Positions 7,249 to 16,062 of a stretch of 64,000 bases of DNA are shown piece by piece. Position 1 is the first letter of the stretch, and the number at the start of each line of letters is the position of its first letter. A model generated the notes under the pieces. That model made no database searches. It was not told the origin of the DNA and saw nothing but the letters and a program-made list of their open reading frames with translations. Source of the stretch: CAYYYG01 sp964490875 (GTDB lineage Bacteria; Patescibacteriota; Microgenomatia; UBA1406; GWC2-37-13); the NCBI GenBank assembly GCA_964490875.1, contig CAZBEF010000001.1:350001-414000 (forward strand), written 5' to 3'. The position numbers and the translations under genes were made by a program.

Positions 7249-7866
7249 ATGGAAGAAAACAAGAAAAAGGTTGTCAAAATAATCAAAAAACTGAAGGAAT
7301 TATTCCCCGAAGCCAAGACTGCACTCAATTATTCCAATAGCTGGGAGCTCTTGGTTGCTGTTATGCTTTCTGCAATGTGCACCGATAAAGCCGTCAATAA
7401 AGTTACCGAAAAACTTTTCAAAAAATATCCAAAGTTTGCCGACTATCTAAAGGCCGATCAGGCAGAGTTTGAAAAAGATATCAGCTCGATTAATTTCTAT
7501 AGAAATAAAGCGAAAAATATTTTGGCAACAGCGCGGCTCATTCAAGAAAAATATAACGGATCAATTCCAAAAACCATGGAAGAAATGCTTACTTTGCCTG
7601 GAGTCGCTCGCAAGACAGCCAATATTGTTCTTCATGGATCGTATGAAATCATTTCCGGAATTCCGGTCGATACCCATGTGCGCCGTCTTTCAAACGTCCT
7701 TGGACTAACAACAAGCCAGGATCCTGTTAAAATAGAACAAGACCTTATGCAGATTGTTCCGAAAGAAGAATGGGCTGATTTTTCGTATCGGTTAATCGAT
7801 TATGGCCGTGCGTATTGTACTGCCCGGGTTCATGACCATTCCAAATGTCCTTTAAGTTCCTTATAA
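7249..7866 (+). CDS. nth: endonuclease III-like DNA glycosylase/AP lyase
   Basis: A 205-aa protein of the Nth family, which excises oxidised pyrimidines and cuts at AP sites. The HhH motif LPGVARKTANIVL carries the catalytic Lys, and VDTHVRRL carries the catalytic Asp. The C-terminal Fe-S motif C-x6-C-x2-C-x5-C of Escherichia coli Nth is not intact: only YC...KC remain with nine residues between, and the protein stops five residues later. Start 7249 is chosen because a -10 box lies 6 nt upstream and the normal N-terminus MEENKKK follows. The preceding MutY-like protein is also cluster-less. Confidence 0.85.
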   Translation: MEENKKKVVKIIKKLKELFPEAKTALNYSNSWELLVAVMLSAMCTDKAVNKVTEKLFKKYPKFADYLKADQAEFEKDISSINFYRNKAKNILATARLIQEKYNGSIPKTMEEMLTLPGVARKTANIVLHGSYEIISGIPVDTHVRRLSNVLGLTTSQDPVKIEQDLMQIVPKEEWADFSYRLIDYGRAYCTARVHDHSKCPLSSL

Positions 7867-7867
7867 C
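7862..7867 (+). promoter_or_regulatory. possible -10 box overlapping the nth stop
   Basis: TATAAC overlapping the nth stop codon, with 5 nt to the ATG at 7873. It could give the channel gene its own leaderless transcript. Confidence 0.35.
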
Positions 7868-7872
7868 ATTCT

Positions 7873-8394
7873 ATGTCAATATTTGCATCACTTTCTGATT
7901 CCTATTTTGGAAACAGTTTATTCGTAACCGGTGTATTGGTTCTCAATCTTGTCGCATCAATTCTTTTAAAGAAGCTCATAGATATTATATTCCGTGGTGT
8001 CAAAAGCCGAAATCTATCATCTCACTTTGTATCAAAGACAAGAACTGTACGCAGTTTATTAAAGAATATTCTCGATAGTGTGTTCCTTATTATTTCGATA
8101 CTTATCATATTGTCTCATTTCGGCGTTGATATTCGTCCGGTTCTTGCCGGAGCAGGAATCGTGGGCCTTGCTATATCATTTGGATCGCAGACACTTATCA
8201 AAGACATTTTATCTGGTATCTTCATCATTGCCGAAGATCAGTTTAATATCGGAGACACTGTCAAAATCGGTGATAACGTAGGTAAGGTTGAGAAGTTTAC
8301 ATTACGAATAACAGTCCTTCGAAATAATGAAAATAATTTAATTTATATTCCCAATTCCCAGATTCTGAGTGTCACGAAGTTTACCCAAAGTTAA
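7873..8394 (+). CDS. short MscS-family mechanosensitive channel
   Basis: A 173-aa membrane protein. Two membrane spans (about 17-40 and 60-80) precede the MscS pore helix AGAGIVGLAISFGSQ and the start of the beta domain (GDTVKIGDNVGKVEKFTLR). MscS proteins are usually about 280 aa; this one stops after the beta domain (IPNSQILSVTKF), so the alpha/beta vestibule domain is missing. Expected role: pressure release under osmotic downshock. It follows nth by 6 nt and meets the phosphoesterase tail to tail with a 4-bp overlap. Confidence 0.85.
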   Translation: MSIFASLSDSYFGNSLFVTGVLVLNLVASILLKKLIDIIFRGVKSRNLSSHFVSKTRTVRSLLKNILDSVFLIISILIILSHFGVDIRPVLAGAGIVGLAISFGSQTLIKDILSGIFIIAEDQFNIGDTVKIGDNVGKVEKFTLRITVLRNNENNLIYIPNSQILSVTKFTQS

Positions 8395-9071
8395 GAATAC
8401 CACTCTTCATGCGGAGTCATGCGTCCGTCTTCAATCATTAGGTACTGTCCGATTCCCCATTTAACCATTCCCGTATTTATAAAGCGTTCTTTTAAATTAA
8501 ATTCAGCAGCATGAGTATGACCAACAATAAGTATTTCATTTTCTTTCATTTGGGGAAGAAATTTTTTCTTAATATTTCTATTTAATTTTTTTTGCACATA
8601 CTGCAGCGAAGAAATTTTATTCAGCCGTTTAGTTGTTATATACTCAACAACATTTGCTGTATGGAAGACCGGTTTTTTCAAGACAGGCTTCATTATCTTC
8701 GGTATAAATCGTTTTACATGCAACGGTGCGAGTCTATCACCATGTTCAAATATAAGGGTATTGCCATTCAGCTTCATCTCATACCGAGTGGTCTTTATAT
8801 CAGAAAATAAAGTAGTTTCTTCTTCTGTAATTCCTTCATAATCATGATTGCCAGGAATGTACACCGTGTGACGCGCTTTAAGCAATGGAAAGAGATTACT
8901 ATACGGAGAATGTTTGAACTGCTGAAAGTTCATCATGTAACCTTCCCAGAAATCACCATTTATGATAACGTGGTCGGCTTGCTTTATGATATCTTCAAGA
9001 AAGCGATACTTTTTTTCTTCAAAACGCTTACTTACTCCCAAATGAGAGTCAGAGAAAACGAGAGTTTTCAT
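8391..9071 (-). CDS. calcineurin-like metallophosphoesterase
   Basis: A 226-aa protein with the full metal-ligand set of the family: D8-x-H10, G-D40, G-N75-H76-D, H110 and G-H185-T-H187. It resembles the LpxH/YfcE-like clade by length and by the basic stretch in the middle (KRFIPKIMKP), which may touch membrane. UDP-2,3-diacylglucosamine hydrolysis is unlikely to be needed in a CPR cell without lipid A, so the substrate is open. No neighbour on the same strand suggests a pathway. Confidence 0.8.
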   Translation of the reverse strand: MKTLVFSDSHLGVSKRFEEKKYRFLEDIIKQADHVIINGDFWEGYMMNFQQFKHSPYSNLFPLLKARHTVYIPGNHDYEGITEEETTLFSDIKTTRYEMKLNGNTLIFEHGDRLAPLHVKRFIPKIMKPVLKKPVFHTANVVEYITTKRLNKISSLQYVQKKLNRNIKKKFLPQMKENEILIVGHTHAAEFNLKERFINTGMVKWGIGQYLMIEDGRMTPHEEWYS

Positions 9072-9103
9072 ACATCAGTAAGTTAAATCGGTCCGAGCCT
9101 GTT

Positions 9104-9122
9104 CAACCGGTTTAACCGGTTG
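9104..9122 (-). terminator. possible hairpin after fusA
   Basis: CAACCGG-TTTAA-CCGGTTG forms a 7-bp GC-rich stem 13 nt beyond the fusA stop. No long T tract follows, so terminator activity is uncertain. Confidence 0.35.
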
Positions 9123-9134
9123 CAACTGATTAAA

Positions 9135-11237
9135 CTATTTGGCGAGCATGTTCTTGACGATGTTCTGCGGCACTTCTTCATAGTGTGAAGGCTCCATGTA
9201 TGGAATACCTCGACCTTCGGTAAGAGATCGCAAAACAGTAACGTATCCGGAAAGCTCGGCAAGCGGGGCATAGGCTTTTATGATGGTAGCCCTGCCTCTT
9301 TTATCTGTTGAGATGATTTTTCCACGGCGGCTGGAAATATCGCCAATAACAACTCCCATGAAATCATCTGGAACTGTTACTTCAAGTTTCATGATAGGCT
9401 CAAGCAGAATCATACCTGCTTTTTTGGCTCCGTCCTGGAATGCCATAGAACCTGCAATTTTGAATGCAATGTCAGAAGAGTCGACATCATGATAACTTCC
9501 ATCGTACACAGTAACTTCAATATCTACCATAGGATATCCAAGCAATACGCCTTTTTCCATGGCTTCGATAATACCTTTTTCAATGGATGGAATAAATTCG
9601 GCTGGAATTGTTCCTCCTTTGATGGAATTGACATATCTGAATCCTTCGCCGCGGGCAAGTGGTTTCATCCGAATAAGGCAGTGACCGTATTGTCCATGAC
9701 CTCCGGACTGTTTAATGTATTTTCCTTCGGCTTCAACTTCGCCGGCAATTGTTTCTTTATACGCAACCTGTGCTTTACCAACATTGGCATCCATTCCCAT
9801 TTCACGCTTCATGCGGTCGACAAGAATTTCCAAATGCAGTTCTCCCATGCCGGACATAATTGTTTGTCCTGTTTCATGGTTTACTTTTACCTTGAATGTT
9901 GGATCTTCTTCTGAAAGTCTATTTAAAGTATATGAAAGCTTTTCTTGATCTGCTTTTGTTTTTGGTTCAATAGCGAGTGAAATAACCGGTTCCGGGAATG
10001 TAATCTGCTCAAGCAGAATTGGATGATCCTGATCGGCAAGAGTGTCTCCGGTTTTTGTTTCTTTTGGACCAACCAGCGCAACGATTTCTCCCGAATATGC
10101 CTTATCAATTTCTTCCCGGTTGTTGGCATGCATAAGAAGAAGCCGGCTTACACGTTCTCGTTTTCCTTTATTTACATTGTAAACATACGATCCAGTTTCC
10201 AATGTTCCGGAATAAATTCGAGTGTATGTGATTTTTCCCACGTGCGGATCGAGTTGAATTTTGAAAGCCAAGGCTGAGAATTTTTCTTCGGAATTTAATT
10301 TCCGAACAGCTGTTTCGTTTGAGCCAGGCACTAATCCCTGAACTTCACCAAGATCAAGTGGAGAAGGCAGATAGTCTACAATAGCATCAAGTACTGGCTG
10401 GACGCCTTTGTTTCGTAATGATGTTCCACAATAAACAGGAATTAATTTGTAGGCAATAGTTGCTCGTCGGAGAGCGGTTTTGAGTTCTTCAACAGTAATT
10501 TCTTCTCCGCCAAGATATTTATTGAGCAGAACATCATCGGTCTCGGCTACAGCTTCAAACAGTTTTGCACGTGCTTTTTGAACATGCTCTTTAATATCGG
10601 CTGGAATTTCATCGATGATATCATATTCAATACCTTGTGGATCTTTACCCCATACAAGAGATTTCATAGAAAGCAGATCAACGACACCTTTAAATTCATT
10701 TTCTTTTCCAAGAGGATATACCATAACAGCTGGTTTGGCTCCCAACCGTTCGGTGATTTCTTCCACCGTTCCTTCAAAATTTGCACCAAGTTTATCCATT
10801 TTATTGATGAAGCAGATACGAGGCACTTTATATTTATCAGCCTGGCGCCATACAGTTTCCGATTGGCTCTGAACACCTTCTTCGGCATCAAAAACTATAA
10901 CTCCTCCGTCAAGAACACGAAGTGAACGCTCCACTTCGGCAGTAAAGTCTACGTGGCCCGGAGTATCGATAATGTTGATACGAACATTTTTCCAGAATGT
11001 AGTTGTTGCGGCAGATACTATTGTGATTCCTCGTTCGCGCTCCTGGGGCATCCAGTCCATCTGAGTATTTCCTTCATCAATATCACCGATTTTGTAGCTT
11101 CGGCCTGTGTAAAACAAAATACGTTCTGTAGTTGTTGTTTTACCTGAATCAATGTGAGCGATAATACCTACGTTGCGGATTTTATCCAAAGGAACATTGC
11201 GGTTTTTAGTAATTATACTTTGCTGTGGTTGTGCCAT
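9135..11237 (-). CDS. fusA: translation elongation factor G
   Basis: A 700-aa GTPase that drives ribosome translocation. G1 AHIDSGKTT is at about residue 26, followed by RERGITI (switch I), DTPGHVDF (G3) and NKMDKLG (G4). Domains II-V follow with normal spacing and YDGSYHDVDSS in domain IV. Full length for the family. It is the last gene of the str-type cluster but has its own promoter (11247-11275), and a terminator separates it from rpsG. Confidence 0.98.
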   Translation of the reverse strand: MAQPQQSIITKNRNVPLDKIRNVGIIAHIDSGKTTTTERILFYTGRSYKIGDIDEGNTQMDWMPQERERGITIVSAATTTFWKNVRINIIDTPGHVDFTAEVERSLRVLDGGVIVFDAEEGVQSQSETVWRQADKYKVPRICFINKMDKLGANFEGTVEEITERLGAKPAVMVYPLGKENEFKGVVDLLSMKSLVWGKDPQGIEYDIIDEIPADIKEHVQKARAKLFEAVAETDDVLLNKYLGGEEITVEELKTALRRATIAYKLIPVYCGTSLRNKGVQPVLDAIVDYLPSPLDLGEVQGLVPGSNETAVRKLNSEEKFSALAFKIQLDPHVGKITYTRIYSGTLETGSYVYNVNKGKRERVSRLLLMHANNREEIDKAYSGEIVALVGPKETKTGDTLADQDHPILLEQITFPEPVISLAIEPKTKADQEKLSYTLNRLSEEDPTFKVKVNHETGQTIMSGMGELHLEILVDRMKREMGMDANVGKAQVAYKETIAGEVEAEGKYIKQSGGHGQYGHCLIRMKPLARGEGFRYVNSIKGGTIPAEFIPSIEKGIIEAMEKGVLLGYPMVDIEVTVYDGSYHDVDSSDIAFKIAGSMAFQDGAKKAGMILLEPIMKLEVTVPDDFMGVVIGDISSRRGKIISTDKRGRATIIKAYAPLAELSGYVTVLRSLTEGRGIPYMEPSHYEEVPQNIVKNMLAK

Positions 11238-11246
11238 ATATTAATA

Positions 11247-11275
11247 AATATTAAATTGTATTATGTAATAGTCAA
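11247..11275 (-). promoter_or_regulatory. fusA promoter
   Basis: On the minus strand TTGACT (11275-11270), a 17-nt spacer and AATATT (11252-11247), with 9 nt to the ATG at 11237. The leader is at most a few nucleotides. Confidence 0.65.
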
Positions 11276-11289
11276 GTTTTTATAGAACT

Positions 11290-11325
11290 AAAAAAAATCA
11301 TTCCTCATTATAGGAATGAATTTTT
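11290..11325. terminator. bidirectional rho-independent terminator after rpsG
   Basis: TCATTCCT (11298-11305), loop CATTAT, AGGAATGA (11312-11319). Read on the minus strand it is followed by eight T's (11297-11290), and on the plus strand by a T-rich stretch. It lies 43 nt after the rpsG stop. Confidence 0.8.
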
Positions 11326-11361
11326 TATCGGTATAGTAGGATAACGTGTTGTATCACTTCT

Positions 11362-11835
11362 TTACCACTTCAGATGAGCAAATGCTTTGTTTGCTTCTGC
11401 GAGTTTTTCGGCCTGCAGACGTTTACTGACTGAAGCACCCTGATTTTTGGAAGCCTCAACAATTTCACTGGTCAGTTTTGCTTCAAATGAACGGAATTCT
11501 TTATTTGGTTTTGCTTTTGCAGCTTCGATTATCCAGTTTAATGCTAAATACAGTCTTCGTTCTTTTCTTACTTCAGTTGGAACAAGGTAAGAAGCTCCAC
11601 CCAATCTTCTTGGTTTTACTTCAACAGTTGGCGCAACATTGTTGATTGCTTTGTGAAGAACTTTCAGCGGATCAGGATTCTCCTTTTTCAGCTCTTCCAT
11701 CGACTGATAAACAATGGAGCTGGCGACACTTTTTTTACCGTCAATTGTTATGTAGTTTATTAACTTTGCTATTTCTAAACTACTGTAAATAGCATCTGGT
11801 TTGACTGTTCTTTTTTTGTATGGATGGCGTGGCAT
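11362..11835 (-). CDS. rpsG: 30S ribosomal protein S7
   Basis: 157 aa, family length. Binds the 3' major domain of 16S rRNA and starts 30S head assembly. S7 hallmarks seen: the Arg-rich N-terminus, VAPTVEVKPRRLGGASYLVP near residue 75 (in pieces PTVEVKPRRLGG and SYLVP), and the A-K-A-K/E-A-N-K-A-F-A-H-L-K-W C-terminus. It follows rpsL by 20 nt with no Shine-Dalgarno, and is followed by a terminator. Confidence 0.97.
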   Translation of the reverse strand: MPRHPYKKRTVKPDAIYSSLEIAKLINYITIDGKKSVASSIVYQSMEELKKENPDPLKVLHKAINNVAPTVEVKPRRLGGASYLVPTEVRKERRLYLALNWIIEAAKAKPNKEFRSFEAKLTSEIVEASKNQGASVSKRLQAEKLAEANKAFAHLKW

Positions 11836-11855
11836 AGTATATATTTATAATTTTC

Positions 11856-12296
11856 TTATGCTGCTGGTGCTGCTGCAGCTGCTTTCTTTTTATCAAATTT
11901 AGTACCGTATTTTGAGCGTGATGTAGTTCTGTTTACCACACCGGCTGTATCAAACTTTCCACGGACTATATGATATTTTACACCTGGTAAATCCTTAACT
12001 CTTCCTCCGCGTACCATTACGATAGAATGTTCGGCAAGATTGTGACCGATTCCCTGAATGTAAGCAGTAACTTCCTGCTTGTTGGAAAGCCGGACTCTTG
12101 CAACTTTTCGAAGAGCTGAGTTTGGTTTTTTAGGAGTCATTGTACGTACAACAGTACAAACTCCTCTTTTCATTGGGTTGGTTGTTCCAACATACTTTCG
12201 TTTGATTGAGTTAAAACTCACTTTCAAACTGGCTGCTCTTGATTTTTTATTACGCTTTTGCCGCGACTTGCGGATTAGCTGGTTGATTGTGGGCAT
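11856..12296 (-). CDS. rpsL: 30S ribosomal protein S12
   Basis: 146 aa. Decoding-centre protein with the conserved PKKPNSALRKVARVRLSN and RGGRVKDLPGVKYH segments that carry the streptomycin-site lysines. The usual length is about 123 aa. The extra residues are about 12 between the N-terminal helix and RGVCT (around residues 24-40) and an Ala-rich Lys tail. Its first 47 nt overlap the 3' end of rpoC in another frame; the conserved start MPTINQLIRK shows that this start is real. Confidence 0.96.
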   Translation of the reverse strand: MPTINQLIRKSRQKRNKKSRAASLKVSFNSIKRKYVGTTNPMKRGVCTVVRTMTPKKPNSALRKVARVRLSNKQEVTAYIQGIGHNLAEHSIVMVRGGRVKDLPGVKYHIVRGKFDTAGVVNRTTSRSKYGTKFDKKKAAAAAPAA

Positions 12297-15200
12297 ATCT
12301 GCTTAAAAATTTTGTGTAATACTTATCAATTAATTCCTGTGTAACTGGGATAAGTCTGCCTATTATAACATTTTCTTTCAATCCTAACAAGTAATCTACT
12401 TGTCCTTTGATTGCGGCAGCACTCAAGACACTGGTTGTCTGTTCGAACGAAGCAGCAGATAACCAAGAATCTGTATAGATGGCTGCTCGAGTGATACCAA
12501 GGATTGATACTCGGCCAGTTGCTGGTTTTCCGCCTTGTGCCAAGACTTTCTTGTTTTCTTCTTCAAAGCGTACTTTCGAAACAATTTCATCTTTAATGAA
12601 TGATGTATCACCTTCTTCTTCGATAATGATCTTGTCACTCATTTTGCGGATAATTACTTCGAAATGCTTGTCATGAATGGCAATTCCCTGAGATTCATAT
12701 ACTTTTTGAATTTCATCAAGCAGATAAATCTGTGCTGCCTTAAGACCTTTGATTGTGAGAACATCGGTAACATTCAAATGACCTTCAGACAATGCAGTTC
12801 CCGATGCAACAAGATCGCCGTCTTTAATCTTCAGTTTCTGGGAAAGAGGAATAATGAATTCCTGCTCCTGAACATCAGAAGTATCTGTCGGGGTGATCTT
12901 TACAAGGTATGCATCACGATCGGTGTCTTCTTTTATAGAAACCTTGCCCGAAGCTTCAGCAATTGGTGAAACTACTTTTGGATTGCGTGTTTCAAATAAT
13001 TCTTCTACCCGTGGAAGTCCTTGAGTCACGTCGGAAATTACGATACCTCCGAAGTGGCGGACACGCATGGTAAGCTGAGTACCTGGTTCTCCGACCGATT
13101 GAGCTGCTATGACACCTGCCGGTACGCCGATTTCAACTAATCTATTGGTTGAAAGGTCGATACCATAACATTTCTGGCAGATACCATATTTTGATTCACA
13201 GTACAGAGGAGAGCGGACAGTGGCTCTTTTAATATTATGCTTGGCAATCAGTTCATATTTGCTGTCATCAATCAGTTCGCCAGCTTTTATTACTACATGT
13301 TTATTTTCATCGGCGATATCTTTTTGAGCGAATCTTCCTTTAATTCTTTCTTTAATCTTCTCGCCACGTTCTTCATCCATGTTGATTGTTAATCCTTCAC
13401 GGGCGCCGCAGTCTTCCTGCCGAATGATCATGTCATGAGCAGTGTCGACCAAACGTCGAGTAAGGTAACCTGCATCAGCGGTTTTCAATGCTGAATCGGT
13501 GAGACCTTTTCGGGCTCCGCGTGCTGATATTACGTATTCAAAGATAGAAAGTCCTTCGCGGTAGTTTGATTTTGTCGGAACTTCGATTATTTTTCCCATC
13601 GGATCAACGACAAGTCCTTTGATTGCTGAAATCTGCTTCAGCTGTTCGCGAGAAGCACGAGGACCTTCCGACTTAATACTCAGTTTTACCGGATTCTCTT
13701 CCCCAATTGCATTCCATGTAAGATCGGCCAACTTTTCGGTTGTTTCGATCCACAAATTATTGGCATAGCGTCGTTTTTCATCAAGAGTCAGAAGACCCTG
13801 GCTGTAGTTTTGTTCAATCTTGTCGATTTCGCTTTCTGTCTGTGCAACGATATCGGATTTTTCAGGAACCATGACGCAGTCAAATATCGAGAATGAAAGT
13901 CCGCCTGCGATGGTTGAACTCCAGAATCCAAGTTCTTTAACTTTGTCGATCAATTCTCCGACCCGTTTATTATCGTTAAACAGTTTCAAAGCTTTCACAA
14001 CAAGTGCTTTAATTCCGGACTGTTTTATATCCTGGTTAATGAACTGAAGTTCTTCTGGAAGATTCTGGTTGAAAATAATTCTTCCTACAGTTGTCCGGAT
14101 GAAGGAATCTTTTACTTTGACATAAATTGCTTGTCTCAAAGCAATCTTTCCTAATGTGTAGTAGGTAACGGCTTCATTCATACTTCCGAACCATTTTAAT
14201 TCCTCATCTTTTACATCTAGAAATTTAGTATCGATGGTTGTGAGGTAATAGATTCCAAGAGCCATTTCTTTGTTTGGCACTACGATAGGTGCTCCATCGG
14301 CCGGCTTCAATAAATTGTTGTATGGAAGCATTCGGCTGTCGACTTCTGCAATAGCATTCTGTGATAGTGGCAGGAATACACCCATGGCGTCGCCGTCGAA
14401 GTCTGCATTGAAACCTGCGCAGACTGTCGGATGAAGCTTAATGGCGTAGGAATCTGTCAGAACTGGATAGAATCCAAGAATAGACAGTTTGTGCAGAGTT
14501 GGTGCACGGTTCAGAAGAACTGGGTGATTCTTAATAATTTCTTCCAAAATGTCGTATACAACCGGTTCTTTCAATTCGAGGAAATTCTTGGCACTCTTTA
14601 AGTTTGGAGCTAAACCCCGTATAATAATCTCGTGAAGCAAATGAGGTTTGAAAAGTTCAAGCGCCATTTCTTTTGGAATTCCGCACTGGTTAATCTTCAG
14701 CTCTGGTCCAACGATAATTGTTGAACGGCCAGAATAGTCGGCTCGTTTTCCGAGTAAGTTCTGTCGGAACCGTCCCTGTTTTCCACGGAGAATATCCGAA
14801 AGTGATTTCAATACTTTTGCGGTTGTTCCTTGTGAGCGTGATCGGCCTCTTGATTTTTGAAGATCAAGGAGCGAATCAACTGCTTCCTGAAGCATTCGTT
14901 TTTCATTTCGTAAAATAATTTCTGGTGCTCCAAGATCAATAAGCTGTTTCAATCGAATGTTTCTATTAATGACTCTTCGATACAAATCATTCAAATCCGA
15001 AGTTGCGAACTTTCCACCCGGAAGCTGGACGACTGGTCTAAGGTCTGGCGGGATTACCGGCAGAACAGAAAGCAGCATCCATGCTGGTGAAATTTTACTC
15101 TTGGTGAAAGACTCGATCACACGAGCTTTCTTCATGAGTTTATTTCGGCGTTCACCTTTGGCTTTTGTCAGTTCATTCAAAACATCGGCATACACTTTTT

Positions 15201-16041
15201 GAAGATCCATTGCAGAAAGAATTTCATACAATACTTCAGATCCCATGCCTACTTTTACTGAAGAATCAGCACCTTTTTCACGAAGGAACAGGTAATCATC
15301 TTCTTCCAGTGTGTCATTTTCCTTCAATGCTTTCATGATTTTGATCATGCGGTCAAAAAAGGCGACACGCTGTGATTTTTCTTCGACAAATTTATCAGAA
15401 AGCTGGCGGAACTGTTCGCGTTCTTTCAAATCGATTTCCTGTGCAGCAATCTCTCTTTGTTCTGGGTTGGTGACTCTTTTCTCAAGCTGTTTTTTCTGAT
15501 TGTTGAAATCATCGCTTAATTTTTGTTTATTAACTTCGTACTTTTCTTCTTCGGCAGCAACTTCTTTTGCCTTTAAATCTTCGAGAATATCAATATCTTT
15601 TTTTAATGCGTCTTTATCGATTTCACGGACCAAATACAAAGCATAGTAAATGATTCTTTCCAATGCCTGAATTGGAATATCAAGAATAATACTTAATGGT
15701 GAAGAAGATCCTTTGAAATACCAAATGTGGGCGATAGGAGAGGCCAGTTTGATGTGTCCCATCCGTTCACGTCGTACCACAGATGATGTAACTTCAACAC
15801 CGCAGCGGTCGCAGACGATTCCTTTATATCTGATTCGTTTATATTTTCCACAGTAACATTCGTAATCTTTGGTAGGTCCGAATATCCGTTCATCAAACAG
15901 ACCATCTTTTTCGGGTCTAAAGGTTCGGTAATTGATTGTTTCCGGTTTGGTAACTTCGCCTTTTGACCACTTTAAAATATCCTCAGGCGAGGCAAGGCGA
16001 ATCTTTAATCCGGAAAAATCTATCTGCAAATTTTCTTCCAT
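12250..16041 (-). CDS. rpoC: DNA-directed RNA polymerase subunit beta'
   Basis: 1263 aa. The catalytic loop NADFDGD is at residues 545-551. The N-terminal zinc site C-x-C...C-x2-C is at about residues 60-78, and a second Cys cluster (EDCGAREG to C-E-S-K-Y-G-I-C-Q-K-C) is present. A helical insertion of about 90 residues rich in Glu/Lys lies near residue 155-245. It follows rpoB by 21 nt. The last 47 nt lie inside rpsL, adding an Ala/Gln-rich tail. Confidence 0.98.
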   Translation of the reverse strand: MEENLQIDFSGLKIRLASPEDILKWSKGEVTKPETINYRTFRPEKDGLFDERIFGPTKDYECYCGKYKRIRYKGIVCDRCGVEVTSSVVRRERMGHIKLASPIAHIWYFKGSSSPLSIILDIPIQALERIIYYALYLVREIDKDALKKDIDILEDLKAKEVAAEEEKYEVNKQKLSDDFNNQKKQLEKRVTNPEQREIAAQEIDLKEREQFRQLSDKFVEEKSQRVAFFDRMIKIMKALKENDTLEEDDYLFLREKGADSSVKVGMGSEVLYEILSAMDLQKVYADVLNELTKAKGERRNKLMKKARVIESFTKSKISPAWMLLSVLPVIPPDLRPVVQLPGGKFATSDLNDLYRRVINRNIRLKQLIDLGAPEIILRNEKRMLQEAVDSLLDLQKSRGRSRSQGTTAKVLKSLSDILRGKQGRFRQNLLGKRADYSGRSTIIVGPELKINQCGIPKEMALELFKPHLLHEIIIRGLAPNLKSAKNFLELKEPVVYDILEEIIKNHPVLLNRAPTLHKLSILGFYPVLTDSYAIKLHPTVCAGFNADFDGDAMGVFLPLSQNAIAEVDSRMLPYNNLLKPADGAPIVVPNKEMALGIYYLTTIDTKFLDVKDEELKWFGSMNEAVTYYTLGKIALRQAIYVKVKDSFIRTTVGRIIFNQNLPEELQFINQDIKQSGIKALVVKALKLFNDNKRVGELIDKVKELGFWSSTIAGGLSFSIFDCVMVPEKSDIVAQTESEIDKIEQNYSQGLLTLDEKRRYANNLWIETTEKLADLTWNAIGEENPVKLSIKSEGPRASREQLKQISAIKGLVVDPMGKIIEVPTKSNYREGLSIFEYVISARGARKGLTDSALKTADAGYLTRRLVDTAHDMIIRQEDCGAREGLTINMDEERGEKIKERIKGRFAQKDIADENKHVVIKAGELIDDSKYELIAKHNIKRATVRSPLYCESKYGICQKCYGIDLSTNRLVEIGVPAGVIAAQSVGEPGTQLTMRVRHFGGIVISDVTQGLPRVEELFETRNPKVVSPIAEASGKVSIKEDTDRDAYLVKITPTDTSDVQEQEFIIPLSQKLKIKDGDLVASGTALSEGHLNVTDVLTIKGLKAAQIYLLDEIQKVYESQGIAIHDKHFEVIIRKMSDKIIIEEEGDTSFIKDEIVSKVRFEEENKKVLAQGGKPATGRVSILGITRAAIYTDSWLSAASFEQTTSVLSAAAIKGQVDYLLGLKENVIIGRLIPVTQELIDKYYTKFLSRYAHNQPANPQVAAKA

Positions 16042-16062
16042 AGTGTGTGTGTTAATAATTTT

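Noticed and set aside
9489..9914. 141-aa open frame antisense to fusA
   Set aside because: Opposite strand of conserved fusA; low-complexity Phe/His-rich sequence with no start signal.
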